Shown here piece after piece: positions 26,938 through 35,393 of a stretch of 64,000 nt of DNA (the first letter of the stretch is position 1; each line of letters opens with the position of its first letter). The stretch spans positions 252,340 through 316,339 of the forward strand of contig NZ_KI421514.1 of NCBI RefSeq assembly GCF_000473325.1, read 5' to 3'. The notes below the pieces were generated by a model. It saw only the letters and a program-made list of their open reading frames with translations. It was not told where the DNA came from and did no database searches. Origin of the DNA: Leisingera caerulea DSM 24564 (GTDB lineage: Bacteria > Pseudomonadota > Alphaproteobacteria > Rhodobacterales > Rhodobacteraceae). Made by a program: the position numbers and the translations under genes.

Positions 26938-28884
26938 ATGGCCCAAATCTCTCTCACCTTCCCCGATGGCAATGCACGATCCTACGACGCAGGCGTAACC
27001 CCTGCGCAGGTGGCCGCTGACATCTCGACCTCGCTGGCCAAAAAGGCCATCTCCGCCACCGTCAACGATCAGCACTGGGATCTGCAGTGGCCGATCGACG
27101 GCGACGCCACCATCGCCATCCACACCATGAAGGACGAGGCGCAGGCCAACGAGCTGATCCGCCACGACCTGGCGCACGTCATGGCGCGCGCTGTGCAGGA
27201 AATCTGGCCCGACACCAAGGTCACCATCGGCCCGGTGATCGAAAACGGCTGGTACTACGACTTCGACCGTGCGGAACCCTTCACCCCGGAGGATCTCGGC
27301 GCCATCGAGAAGAAGATGAAGGAAATCATCAACAAGCGTGATGAGGTCCGCACCGAGGTGTGGGAGCGCGACCGCGCGATCCAGCATTACACCGACAATA
27401 ATGAGCCCTATAAGGTCGAGCTGATCGAGAGCATCCCGGGCGATGAGCCGCTGCGCATGTACTGGCACGGCGACTGGCAGGACCTGTGCCGCGGCCCGCA
27501 CCTGCAGCACACCGGCCAGCTGCCGGGCGATGCGTTCAAGCTGATGAGCATCGCGGGCGCCTACTGGCGCGGCGACAGCTCCCGCGCCATGCTGCAGCGG
27601 ATCTACGGCGTCGCCTTCACCGGCAAGGAAAAGCTGAAGGCGCATCTTCACATGCTGGAGGAGGCCGCCAAGCGCGACCACCGCAAGCTGGGCCGTGAGA
27701 TGGACCTGTTCCACATGCAGGAAGAAGCCCCGGGCCAGATCTTCTGGCATCCGAACGGCTGGACCGTCTACACCCAGCTGCAGGACTATATGCGCCGCCA
27801 GCAGCGCAAGGGCGGCTATGTCGAGGTGAACACCCCGCAGGTGGTCGACCGCAAGCTGTGGGAACGCTCGGGCCACTGGGACAAATACCAGGAGAACATG
27901 TTCATCGTCGAGGTTGACGAGGAGCACGCCCGCGAAAAGGCGGTGAACGCACTGAAGCCGATGAACTGCCCCTGCCACGTGGAGATCTTCAAGCAGGGCC
28001 TGAAGTCCTACCGCGACCTGCCGCTGCGCATGGCCGAATTCGGCTCCTGCAACCGCTATGAGCCCTCGGGCGCGCTGCACGGCATTATGCGGGTGCGCGG
28101 CTTCACCCAGGATGACGCGCATATCTTCTGCTCGGAAGATCAGATCGAGTCCGAGACCGCCACCTTCATCGAATTCTTGTCGACCATCTACAAGGACCTC
28201 GGCTTCGAGAAGTTCTCGGTCAAATTCTCCGACCGCCCGGACACCCGCGCCGGTTCCGATGAGGTCTGGGACAAGGCCGAGGCCGCGCTGCTGTCCGCCA
28301 CCCGCGCCGCTGGAATCGAGCCGGAACTGAACCCGGGCGAAGGCGCCTTCTACGGCCCCAAGCTGGAGTTTGTACTGACCGACGCCATCGGCCGCGACTG
28401 GCAGTGCGGCACCCATCAGGTGGACTTTGTGCTGCCGGAGCGCCTGGACGCCACCTATATCGGTGCTGACGGCGCCAAGCACCGCCCGGTCATGCTGCAC
28501 CGCGCCACCCTGGGCTCTTTTGAGCGTTTCATCGGCATCCTGATCGAGGAACACGCCGGCAAGCTGCCGTTCTGGCTGGCGCCGCGCCAGGTGGTGGTCG
28601 CCTCGATCACCTCGGAGGCGGATGACTACGTGATGGAGGTTGTTGCCGAACTGCAAAAGGCCGGCGTGCGCGCCGAGGCCGATATCCGCAACGAGAAGAT
28701 CAACTACAAGGTCCGCGAACATTCGGTGGGCAAGGTTCCGGTCATTCTCGCCGTCGGCCATCGCGAAGTGGAGGAGCGCACCGTCTCCGTCCGCCGCCTG
28801 GGTGAAAAGCAGACCAAGGTCGAGAGCCTCGAAAATGTTACAAAGGCGCTGGCGGCGGAAGCCACCCCGCCGGATCTTCTGTAA
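26938..28884 (+). CDS. thrS: Threonine--tRNA ligase
   Basis: A 648-residue class II synthetase that charges tRNA-Thr and edits misacylated serine. The order is an N-terminal TGS domain ([20 protein letters not shown]), a second N-terminal editing-type domain ([20 protein letters not shown]), the catalytic core with zinc ligands in [11 protein letters not shown] and CGTHQVDF, motif 2 with [20 protein letters not shown], motif 3 at [15 protein letters not shown], and the C-terminal anticodon-binding domain. The ATG at 26938 follows GAGGAG (26922-26927). Length and content are complete. Confidence 0.98.
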   Translation: MAQISLTFPDGNARSYDAGVTPAQVAADISTSLAKKAISATVNDQHWDLQWPIDGDATIAIHTMKDEAQANELIRHDLAHVMARAVQEIWPDTKVTIGPVIENGWYYDFDRAEPFTPEDLGAIEKKMKEIINKRDEVRTEVWERDRAIQHYTDNNEPYKVELIESIPGDEPLRMYWHGDWQDLCRGPHLQHTGQLPGDAFKLMSIAGAYWRGDSSRAMLQRIYGVAFTGKEKLKAHLHMLEEAAKRDHRKLGREMDLFHMQEEAPGQIFWHPNGWTVYTQLQDYMRRQQRKGGYVEVNTPQVVDRKLWERSGHWDKYQENMFIVEVDEEHAREKAVNALKPMNCPCHVEIFKQGLKSYRDLPLRMAEFGSCNRYEPSGALHGIMRVRGFTQDDAHIFCSEDQIESETATFIEFLSTIYKDLGFEKFSVKFSDRPDTRAGSDEVWDKAEAALLSATRAAGIEPELNPGEGAFYGPKLEFVLTDAIGRDWQCGTHQVDFVLPERLDATYIGADGAKHRPVMLHRATLGSFERFIGILIEEHAGKLPFWLAPRQVVVASITSEADDYVMEVVAELQKAGVRAEADIRNEKINYKVREHSVGKVPVILAVGHREVEERTVSVRRLGEKQTKVESLENVTKALAAEATPPDLL

Positions 28885-28906
28885 CAATTCCCCCTATTTT
28901 TAACGC

Positions 28907-28935
28907 AAGCGGCCCCCACTCGGGGGCCGCTTTGT
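28907..28935 (+). terminator. Intrinsic terminator of thrS
   Basis: A perfect 11-pair stem AAGCGGCCCCC (28907-28917) / GGGGGCCGCTT (28922-28932) with loop ACTC and following T residues, 22 bases after the stop. Confidence 0.9.
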
Positions 28936-28946
28936 TTCAACCGACA

Positions 28947-28961
28947 TTAAAACGCCTTTAA
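28947..28961. promoter_or_regulatory. TTAA-N7-TTAA, CtrA-like site upstream of the bufferin genes
   Basis: TTAA (28947-28950), seven bases, then TTAA (28958-28961) matches the spacing of the alphaproteobacterial CtrA motif. It lies 155 bases before the bufferin precursor start. The longer consensus ending in C is not met. Confidence 0.3.
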
Positions 28962-29115
28962 AGCAAACGGTTAAGTCACTTTCACACACCCCTTCGGGTC
29001 ACATGCTCTGACGCGGATGTGAGACACGGCCTCGTGACTTAAACTCCGGAAAACCTCGGGTTAGTGTTTCCGTGTCATCACGACACCGCATGTAGAACCG
29101 AAAGGAATTCACGAG

Positions 29116-29421
29116 ATGTCGAACACCGCAAAATCCCTGGCCGTTGCGGGTGCCGTAGCCGCCGCTCTGACCGCAGCTTCCACCATCCCCGCCGCCGCCG
29201 GCACCAAGGAAAAGTGCTATGGCGTATCGCTGGCAGGCCAGAACGACTGCGCCGCAGGCCCCGGCACCACTTGCGCAGGCACCTCGACCGTCGATTACCA
29301 AGGCAACGCCTGGACCCTGGTTGACGCAGGCACCTGCGAAGGCATGGAGCTGCCGGCCATGGCAGACGGCACTGAGCGCAACGGCTCGCTGGAGCCGCTG
29401 GAGCGCGACCTGCCGGCATAA
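29116..29421 (+). CDS. bufA1: Bufferin-type RiPP precursor (DUF2282, BufA1 family)
   Basis: A 101-residue DUF2282 protein. A Sec-type signal (about residues 1-28, hydrophobic [20 protein letters not shown]) precedes the conserved core, with cysteines at 34 (EKCYG), 45 (QNDCAAG), 53 (TTCAG) and 74 (GTCEG). This four-cysteine pattern is that of BufA1 precursors, whose central cysteines are modified by the DUF692 enzyme to sulfur heterocycles that bind copper in the periplasm. The three following genes supply the modifying enzyme, its partner and DoxX, so the locus is complete. Modification here is inferred from the family. Confidence 0.9.
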   Translation: MSNTAKSLAVAGAVAAALTAASTIPAAAGTKEKCYGVSLAGQNDCAAGPGTTCAGTSTVDYQGNAWTLVDAGTCEGMELPAMADGTERNGSLEPLERDLPA

Positions 29422-29437
29422 TCGCCGCTGAAGTTCA

Positions 29438-29463
29438 GGGGCGGGAGCGCAAACTCCCGCCCC
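29438..29463 (+). terminator. Strong hairpin between precursor and modifying-enzyme genes
   Basis: A ten-pair perfect stem GGGGCGGGAG (29438-29447) / CTCCCGCCCC (29454-29463) with loop CGCAAA, without a T run. It probably attenuates or stabilises the message so that precursor is made in excess over enzyme. Confidence 0.6.
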
Positions 29464-29489
29464 GGCTGCCCCCGTTAACAGGACCCGCC

Positions 29490-30344
29490 ATGCTTGACGC
29501 CGCTGCCCATGACAAACTGCCCGCCGCCCCCGGCGTGGGCTACAAGCCGCAGCACTTTGCCCGGATCACCACCGATGCCGGCGCGGTCAAATGGCTGGAA
29601 ATCCACGCGGAGAACTACATGGGCGACGGCGGCCGCCCGCTGGCGCAGCTGCGCCACCTGGCGGAACGCTTTGCCATGTCGGTGCACGGCGTTGGCCTCT
29701 CTATCGGCGGCGTAGGGCCGCTGGATGCAGACCACCTCGCCCGGCTCAAGCATTTGATTGGCTGGCTGAACCCGGCCAGCTTCTCCGAACATCTGGCCTG
29801 GTCCACCCACGACAGCCATTTCTATAACGACCTGCTGCCGCTGCCCTACACGGATGCCAGCCTGCAGCGGATCTGCGATCACATCGACGAGGTGCAAGAG
29901 ACCATCGGGCGGCGGATGCTGCTGGAAAACCCCTCCAGCTACCTCGCCTTTGCAGAAAGCACCTGGTCCGAGCCGGACTTCCTGGCGGAAATCTCCCGCC
30001 GCACAGGCTGCGGGCTGCTCCTGGACGTGAACAATGTCTTTGTCTCCGCCACCAACCTCGATTTCTCGCCGCAGGGCTACATCGACGCCCTCCCGCTGGA
30101 CAAGGTCGGCGAAATCCACCTTGGCGGCCATGACGAGGATGAGGACGGCCAGGGCCGCCCGCTGCTGATCGACAGCCACGGGCGCGCCGTGGTGGACCCG
30201 GTCTGGGCGCTCTTGGACTATACGCTGGTCAAATCCGGCCCCAAGCCGGTGCTGATCGAATGGGACAACGACGTGCCGGACTGGCCGGTGCTGGAGGCCG
30301 AGGCCGCCCGCGCCGCAAAAGCGCTGGAGCGCATCCCGGCATGA
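29490..30344 (+). CDS. bufB: DUF692 multinuclear non-heme iron oxidase (MNIO), bufferin-modifying enzyme
   Basis: A 284-residue TIM-barrel enzyme of the MNIO family. Its metal-ligand segments are visible: EIHAENYMG, SVHGVGLSIGG, SEHLAWSTH, LLENPSSYLAF, LLDVNNVFVSA and EIHLGGHDED. Family members use two or three iron ions and oxygen to rebuild cysteine residues of a precursor peptide. Here the substrate should be the DUF2282 protein encoded just upstream. AGGA lies before the ATG. The stop overlaps the next start (ATGA at 30341). Confidence 0.93.
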   Translation: MLDAAAHDKLPAAPGVGYKPQHFARITTDAGAVKWLEIHAENYMGDGGRPLAQLRHLAERFAMSVHGVGLSIGGVGPLDADHLARLKHLIGWLNPASFSEHLAWSTHDSHFYNDLLPLPYTDASLQRICDHIDEVQETIGRRMLLENPSSYLAFAESTWSEPDFLAEISRRTGCGLLLDVNNVFVSATNLDFSPQGYIDALPLDKVGEIHLGGHDEDEDGQGRPLLIDSHGRAVVDPVWALLDYTLVKSGPKPVLIEWDNDVPDWPVLEAEAARAAKALERIPA

Positions 30345-31096
30345 GTGTGACCCAGGCAGACTTCACCCGCGCCATGATGGATGCGGGCCAGCCGGTGCCG
30401 GACGGCCTCACCGATCATCTGGGCGCGCCTGCGGGCCGCCGGTTCAGCGTCTACCGCAACAATGTCGCGGTCTCGCTGACCGAGGCGATGCACAGCGCCT
30501 TTCCGGTGATTGCCAAGCTCCTGGGCAAGCAGAACATGGACGGGCTGGCGGGCCTCTACCTGCGCCAGCACCCGCCTTCTTCGCCGCTGATGATGTTCTA
30601 CGGCGGACACTTCCCGGCCTTCCTGGAAGGGATGGAGCAGCTCAAGCACTTGGGCTACCTCGGCGATGTGGCCCGACTGGAGCTGGCCTTGCGCCGCGCC
30701 TACCACGCCGCCGATGCCGCCCCCATCGCACCGGAGGCGCTCGGCGCGATGGCACCGGATACGCTGCTGAACACCCGGCTGGAACTGGCGCCGGCGGCGC
30801 AGGTGCTGCGCTCTCCCTGGCCCATTCACGCCATCTGGCGCTACAACACCGAAGACGGCGCGCCCAAGCCTGAACCGCAAGCCCAGGACGTGCTGATAAC
30901 ACGCCCCGAATTCGACCCCATCCCCCAGATCCTGCCGCCCGCCGGCGCGGTCTGGATCAGCGCCCTGATGGCGGGCGCAACCATCGGCGAAGCGACGGAA
31001 CACGCCGCCGCCGAAGACGAAGCATTCGACCTCGGCGCCACGCTGGCCCTGCTGTTGCAGGGCGGCGCGGTAACCGGCCTGGACAGCAAAGGGTAA
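30341..31096 (+). CDS. bufC: BufC-like partner protein (DUF2063, putative DNA-binding domain family)
   Basis: A 251-residue protein with the DUF2063 opening (QADFTRAMMDAG, then RRFSVYRNNVAVSLTEAMHS and AFPVIAKLLG). Despite the family name, in RiPP clusters it acts with the MNIO, probably to recognise the precursor leader. GYLGDVARLELALRRAYHAA and the C-terminal region are conserved in such partners. The ATG overlaps the bufB stop by four bases, indicating coupled translation and a complex with BufB. Confidence 0.9.
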   Translation: MSVTQADFTRAMMDAGQPVPDGLTDHLGAPAGRRFSVYRNNVAVSLTEAMHSAFPVIAKLLGKQNMDGLAGLYLRQHPPSSPLMMFYGGHFPAFLEGMEQLKHLGYLGDVARLELALRRAYHAADAAPIAPEALGAMAPDTLLNTRLELAPAAQVLRSPWPIHAIWRYNTEDGAPKPEPQAQDVLITRPEFDPIPQILPPAGAVWISALMAGATIGEATEHAAAEDEAFDLGATLALLLQGGAVTGLDSKG

Positions 31097-31100
31097 GACC

Positions 31101-31637
31101 ATGCACGCACTTGTCTCCACGTACTATTCCATCACCAGCAAGGCCGACAGAACGTCGGACTTCCTGGTCCCGACCCTGGCACGGCTGGTTTTCGCGGCCG
31201 TCCTCCTGGTCTATTACTGGAACTCCGCCGGGCTGAAGATCGACGGCTCTATCTTCACGCCTTCGGCCGGCGCTTTCGGGCAGATCTTCCCCAAGGCGGC
31301 TGAGGAGGTCCTCTATGACGTCTCCCAGATGAATATCTTCCAGCGGCTGGTGATCTTTGCCGGCACTGTCGCTGAATATGTGCTGCCCGCGCTGATCCTG
31401 ATCGGTCTTCTGACCCGCCTGGCCGCGCTTGGCACCATCGGATTCATCTGGGTGCAGACCCTGGTCGATGTCACCGGCCACGGCGTCAAGCTTGGCAGCC
31501 TGTTCGACAACAGCATCGGCCTGATCGACCAGCGTGTGATGTGGACCTTCCTGCTGCTTGTGCTGGTGGTCAAGGGCGCAGGCCCGCTGTCCCTCGACGC
31601 GCTGCTGCGGCGGGTGGCCAAACCGGCCGCTGCCTGA
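31101..31637 (+). CDS. DoxX family membrane protein of the bufferin operon
   Basis: A 178-residue inner-membrane protein with four hydrophobic helices (LARLVFAAVLLVYYWNSAG, LVIFAGTVAEYVLPALILIG, LAALGTIGFIWVQTLVDV and VMWTFLLLVLVVKGAGPLSL). This is the DoxX/DoxD fold. DoxX genes commonly end bufferin operons and may help handle electrons or redox state for the modification or export step, but its exact role is unknown. It is four bases from the BufC stop and followed by a terminator. Confidence 0.88.
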   Translation: MHALVSTYYSITSKADRTSDFLVPTLARLVFAAVLLVYYWNSAGLKIDGSIFTPSAGAFGQIFPKAAEEVLYDVSQMNIFQRLVIFAGTVAEYVLPALILIGLLTRLAALGTIGFIWVQTLVDVTGHGVKLGSLFDNSIGLIDQRVMWTFLLLVLVVKGAGPLSLDALLRRVAKPAAA

Positions 31638-31659
31638 CCTGCCCTGCCAGGCAAAGAAC

Positions 31660-31692
31660 AAGGCGCCCTGCCCCGGCAGCGGCGCCTTTTTC
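31660..31692 (+). terminator. Intrinsic terminator of the bufferin operon
   Basis: A long stem AAGGCGCC plus CTGCC / GGCAG plus GGCGCCTT (31660-31688) with one bulged base, followed directly by TTTTT-type sequence. It closes the operon 23 bases after doxX. Confidence 0.9.
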
Positions 31693-31708
31693 CGTCCCTT
31701 GGCAGGTG

Positions 31709-32077
31709 TCAGAAATGCGCCTTGGGTTCATCCGGCTGACCCGCGGCCAGCGCCATCAGCCCGGCAGTGACGGCAAAGCTGATCGGGAAGATGGTAAAGA
31801 CATTAAAGCCGAACCCCCCATACATGCCAGCGGCCGAGCCCAGCAGCAGAACGCCGCCCCACAGGGCCCGCGCCCGCGCCATTGCACCGCCGGCAATCGC
31901 CAGCAGCGGCGACAGCACTGCCAGCAGCCGCAGCTGCTGCACATTGCCGACCTGTTCCGCCAGCCCCTCAACCTCGCCGAAATGCTCAACCGCTGCGGTG
32001 TAGCCGTAACCGAAAAAACCCACGATCATGCCGAAAATTCCGGCGACAATCCCCAGAACCAGGGCTGCATTGCGCAT
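31709..32077 (-). CDS. Hypothetical four-helix membrane protein
   Basis: A 122-residue protein with hydrophobic segments near residues 4-26 (LVLGIVAGIFGMIVGFFGYG), 50-65, 72-88 and 95-112. A glycine-rich first helix and a short charged loop EHFGEVEGLAEQVGNV resemble DUF4064-type bacterial membrane proteins, but I am not sure of the family. Nothing in the sequence shows its substrate. It is followed on the same strand by no close partner; the ArsC-like gene is upstream. Confidence 0.65.
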   Translation of the reverse strand: MRNAALVLGIVAGIFGMIVGFFGYGYTAAVEHFGEVEGLAEQVGNVQQLRLLAVLSPLLAIAGGAMARARALWGGVLLLGSAAGMYGGFGFNVFTIFPISFAVTAGLMALAAGQPDEPKAHF

Positions 32078-32119
32078 CTTTATTCTCCCAAAACCTGCCG
32101 TACCGACATAGTCAGCCGG

Positions 32120-32437
32120 TCAAGCAGCACCAAGGGCGGCCCGCGTGTTCTGATCCCAACCAAGGAATAATTCCCCGTCGCGCTCGATCAGCGGCCGCTT
32201 CATCAGCGCCGGATGCGTCCGCAGCAGGGCCAGCGGTTCACCGCCCCGCTCCGCCTCGCTGAGCCCGCGCCAGGTGGTTGACCGCGTATTCACCAGTTTG
32301 GCACCGAATTCAGCATAGGCCGCCTCCAGCAAGCCGTCCGGCATTCCATCCGCGCGGATATCGACCAAACTGGAATCCGGCAATTGTTTCAAAGCCTTGC
32401 GGCAGGTATCGCAGTTTTTAAGCCCGTAGATTTTCAT
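32120..32437 (-). CDS. ArsC/Spx-like thioredoxin-fold protein
   Basis: A 105-residue protein starting MKIYGLKNCDTCRKALKQL. The CxxC pair (Cys9/Cys12, in NCDTCRK) and the downstream LKRPLIERDGE-like RPLIERDGELFLGW place it in the ArsC/Spx/YffB group. YffB-type proteins are glutathione-linked reductases; a true arsenate reductase would carry an Arg triad not evident here. Cytoplasmic. The start at 32437 is supported by AGGGGGAAG. No ars genes are adjacent. Confidence 0.85.
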   Translation of the reverse strand: MKIYGLKNCDTCRKALKQLPDSSLVDIRADGMPDGLLEAAYAEFGAKLVNTRSTTWRGLSEAERGGEPLALLRTHPALMKRPLIERDGELFLGWDQNTRAALGAA

Positions 32438-32470
32438 GCTTCCCCCTATGTCCCGCAAAGCGGCGAACAC

Positions 32471-32626
32471 AATTTATGGTAGAATTCACCAGTTTCTCTT
32501 GATTTTCATGCATCCCGTGCAACACTCAAGGTTGTCCGGCCTCGCCTTGCAGAACGACCCAAGGAACCGGCCGGATGCCCTGGGCAGCCCCCAAGGCAGA
32601 GTGCAAAGTAGAAGGAGACACGGGAA
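32471..32626 (+). promoter_or_regulatory. Long 5' leader of the cold-shock gene
   Basis: About 150 bases without a gene before the cold-shock ORF. Cold-shock genes often have long structured leaders that respond to temperature. I see an AT-rich promoter-like stretch at 32470-32510 and the ribosome-binding AAGGAG at 32611-32616, but cannot fold the leader reliably. Confidence 0.35.
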
Positions 32627-32833
32627 ATGCCAAGCGGCACCGTGAAGTGGTTTAACACCACCAAGGGGTATGGGTTTATTGAACCCGATGAAGGCGGCAA
32701 GGATGTGTTCGTGCACATTTCAGCGGTGGAGCGGTCGGGCATGACCGGCCTCGCCGACAATATGAAAGTCGGCTACGAGCTGTCCGAAGGCCGCGACGGC
32801 CGGAAAATGGCTGCAGAGCTTAAAGCGCTTTGA
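32627..32833 (+). CDS. cspA: Cold-shock domain protein
   Basis: A 68-residue single cold-shock domain, an RNA/single-strand DNA chaperone. It reads MPSGTVKWFNTTKGYGFIEP with RNP1 KGYGFI and RNP2 VFVHIS, the two nucleic-acid-binding motifs. Such proteins melt structured RNA; some are cold-inducible and others constitutive. Ribosome-binding AAGGAG precedes the ATG. The gene symbol is by family only, since genomes carry several copies. Confidence 0.93.
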   Translation: MPSGTVKWFNTTKGYGFIEPDEGGKDVFVHISAVERSGMTGLADNMKVGYELSEGRDGRKMAAELKAL

Positions 32834-32904
32834 TCAATTGATTACGCACTGCGCCCGGACTTGGGCTGGGCGCAGGCACTGACGGGCCGGGGATATTGCC
32901 CCTG

Positions 32905-33384
32905 TCACGCCCGCCTCAGATATTCAACCATCACGCAGGCCGGATCGCTGTCCCGCAGGACCGTTTCACCGGCCTTGACCCAATTGTCCGGATCGAACTC
33001 CGGGAAAAAGGCATCCGCCTCTTCAATGGTCAAATCCACCTCGGTGATCAGCAGCCGGTCCGCCATACCCAGCATCCCGCGGTAGATCCCCTCACCGCCA
33101 ATGCCGTAGACGCGCCGGTGCCCCTGCGCATGGGCCTCTTCCACCGCCGCTTCGATTGACGGCAGCACAATATCTGCCGCCTCGGGGTTCGAGGACACCA
33201 CCAGGTTCAGCCGGTTCTTCAAGGGTTTCACCGGCAGGCTGTCCCAGGTGTTGCGGCCCATGATGATGGCGCCGCCCAGGGTCTCGCGCTGAAACGCCTT
33301 CAAATCCTCCGGCGCAAACCAGGGGATATCATTGTCCTTGCCGATGGCCCCGTTGCGCGCCCGCGCAGCGATCAGGGTAATCAT
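32905..33384 (-). CDS. folA: Dihydrofolate reductase
   Basis: A 159-residue DHFR that reduces dihydrofolate with NADPH. The opening is MITLIAARARNGAIGKDNDI, then IIMGRNTWDSLP and GEGIYRGML, the conserved nucleotide and substrate-binding segments. It lies 18 bases after thyA on the same strand, a common operon in which DHFR regenerates the tetrahydrofolate consumed by thymidylate synthase. Confidence 0.95.
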   Translation of the reverse strand: MITLIAARARNGAIGKDNDIPWFAPEDLKAFQRETLGGAIIMGRNTWDSLPVKPLKNRLNLVVSSNPEAADIVLPSIEAAVEEAHAQGHRRVYGIGGEGIYRGMLGMADRLLITEVDLTIEEADAFFPEFDPDNWVKAGETVLRDSDPACVMVEYLRRA

Positions 33385-33402
33385 GGATGTTTTCCTTTGA
33401 AA

Positions 33403-34236
33403 TCAGACCGCGACCGGCGCTTTGATGCCCGGATCCGGGTCATAGTTCAGGATCTCGAAATCCTCGTACTTGAAATCGAAGATCGAGCTGACCTGCCGCT
33501 TGATCCGCAGCTGCGGCAGCGGCTTGGGGCTGCGCGACAGCTGCAGCTTCACCTGCTCCACATGGTTGGAATAGATATGCGCATCGCCCATCGTATGCAC
33601 GAAATCCCCCGCCTCGTATCCGGTCACATGCGCCAGCATGGCCAGCAGCAGCGCATAAGAGGCGATGTTGAACGGCACGCCCAGGAACATGTCGGCAGAC
33701 CGCTGGTACAGCTGCAAATGCATCTTGCCGCCCGCGACCCGCACCTGCCACAGCGTATGGCACGGCGGCAGCGCCATGTCCGGCACGTCCGCCGGATTCC
33801 AGGCCGAAACGATCAGGCGGCGGCTGTCGGGGCTTTTGCGGATCATCTCCACCAGATCCGCGATCTGATCGACACTGCCCGCCCGGTACAGCGGCTCATC
33901 CCCGGTGGTGCCTTCGGCCAGCTCCAGCTTGGGGAACCGGCGCCACTGGTGGCCGTAAACCGGACCCAGATCGCCGTTCTCATCCGCCCACTCGTCCCAG
34001 ATCGAAACGCCGTTTTCCTTCAGGTACCGGATGTTGGTGTCCCCCGACAGGAACCACAGCAACTCATGGATGATCGACCGCAGATGCAGCTTCTTAGTGG
34101 TGACCAGCGGAAACCCGTCGGCCAGGCTGTAGCGCGCCTGCATCCCGAAACAGCTCAGCGTGCCGGTGCCGGTGCGGTCGTCCGACGGTACGCCATTGTC
34201 CAGAATATGGCGCAGCTGATCCAGATAATGCTGCAT
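33403..34236 (-). CDS. thyA: Thymidylate synthase
   Basis: A 277-residue enzyme that methylates dUMP to dTMP using methylenetetrahydrofolate. The catalytic cysteine is Cys159 in [13 protein letters not shown]. The folate-binding [11 protein letters not shown] and the phosphate-binding [11 protein letters not shown] are in place. Length is about that of E. coli ThyA plus a small insert. I chose the ATG at 34236 ([15 protein letters not shown]), behind AGGGGGG; the longer ORF start adds unsupported residues. It forms an operon with folA. Confidence 0.96.
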   Translation of the reverse strand: MQHYLDQLRHILDNGVPSDDRTGTGTLSCFGMQARYSLADGFPLVTTKKLHLRSIIHELLWFLSGDTNIRYLKENGVSIWDEWADENGDLGPVYGHQWRRFPKLELAEGTTGDEPLYRAGSVDQIADLVEMIRKSPDSRRLIVSAWNPADVPDMALPPCHTLWQVRVAGGKMHLQLYQRSADMFLGVPFNIASYALLLAMLAHVTGYEAGDFVHTMGDAHIYSNHVEQVKLQLSRSPKPLPQLRIKRQVSSIFDFKYEDFEILNYDPDPGIKAPVAV

Positions 34237-34484
34237 GGAGCCCCCCCTGGCTTTGCCCTGAATGTCACGTCCCGGAATACCCCCTGCACCGCCAGCCGCC
34301 AAGAGCAAAAATCACCTTTGCGCCTGCCCCGCAGCACAAGATATGCTCAGACCGACCCCAAAAAGACCTATATACAGGTAGCGCATCCGCCACGGTTGCG
34401 CCGGAAACAGAAGTGTTCAATTGACTTTGCCACGGCCGCGCCCGATGGTGGCGCAAAACGATAAAGATATTGAGGTAAAGGCAG

Positions 34485-35390
34485 ATGAGGCGCTTTTGGC
34501 TAGGGATCGCGGCGGCGTCCGCGCTGTCCGCGTGCGGCGGGGGCAACCCGTTTACCACCGGGACAGATGATCCGGATGACGTCACCGGCACGATCCCGGA
34601 AGCTGTTGCAAACGATCTCGACAGCGTCAGCTACAATCCCGCAAGCCAGACCCTGACCGTGACTGGCGTCAGCTTGGACGAAACGCCCTTCTCCGCCACC
34701 TACGTGCGCAAACCGTCATTGGACCGCAACGGCTACGAGGCCTACACGGTTCAGGATTCTTCGCTCGACCGCCACTCCACCGCCTATGCGCGCGAGATCG
34801 AGGGCGGGTATGCTGTTGTTGTCGCAACGGGCGGTCAGTTCGGCTATTATTTCGCCGGCGCCAACTACGGCCGCAGCGGCGCTTATTCCGCGCCCGTCAC
34901 AGATCAGCCCTCCGGCGGTCTCGTCAGCTACGCAGGGTCCTACGTCGGCCTTTTGAATACCGCCGGCAGCGGCGAGGACCTGCTGCCCGTGACGCCCGGC
35001 ACTCCAACCGACGTGCTGCCGTCGCAAGCCGCCGAAATCACTGGCGACGTTCTGGTCAACGCAGACTTCACCGACAATGTGGTCAATGGCCTGATCTACA
35101 ACCGCGCCGTCAGGGATGACGGATCAGTGTCGCCGACAAATCTGGAACTGGCGCCGACTGCCATTGCTTCGGACGGCACTTTCTCCGGTTCGGCAACGAT
35201 CGGGCAGCAATCTGTCGGCGAATATGGCGGTGTGTTCTCCGGAACGAATGCCGCGTCGGTCGCCGGCGGTGTCCACGCCACCGGCCATATCACCGAATAC
35301 GGTTCGGATATCGAGGAATACGGCGTCTTTGTGCTTGGCCAATGCGGGGGCGCCAGCAGCGACCCGCTTTGCGACCAGCCGACGCCTTAA
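34485..35390 (+). CDS. Surface lipoprotein, TbpB-like beta-barrel (Slam substrate)
   Basis: A 301-residue lipoprotein. The signal ends in the lipobox LSAC with Cys17, so it is lipid-modified. Low-complexity GGGNPFTTGTDDPDD follows as a linker. The rest is beta-strand-rich, and the C terminus contains the pattern SGSATIGQQSVGEYGGVFSG with NAASVAGG, matching the GxYGxFxGxxAxxVGG signature of TbpB/HphA-type barrels, which carry ligands such as haem or transferrin. The Slam gene begins three bases after its stop. I infer that this protein is displayed on the outer surface; the ligand is unknown. Confidence 0.85.
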   Translation: MRRFWLGIAAASALSACGGGNPFTTGTDDPDDVTGTIPEAVANDLDSVSYNPASQTLTVTGVSLDETPFSATYVRKPSLDRNGYEAYTVQDSSLDRHSTAYAREIEGGYAVVVATGGQFGYYFAGANYGRSGAYSAPVTDQPSGGLVSYAGSYVGLLNTAGSGEDLLPVTPGTPTDVLPSQAAEITGDVLVNADFTDNVVNGLIYNRAVRDDGSVSPTNLELAPTAIASDGTFSGSATIGQQSVGEYGGVFSGTNAASVAGGVHATGHITEYGSDIEEYGVFVLGQCGGASSDPLCDQPTP

Positions 35391-35393
35391 ATC

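Noticed and set aside
26755..28887. 710-residue minus-strand open frame
   Set aside because: Antisense shadow of thrS, whose motifs are unambiguous on the plus strand.
32120..32437. Arsenate reductase
   Set aside because: The protein has the ArsC fold but lacks clear catalytic arginines and any ars neighbours, so only the broader family is called.
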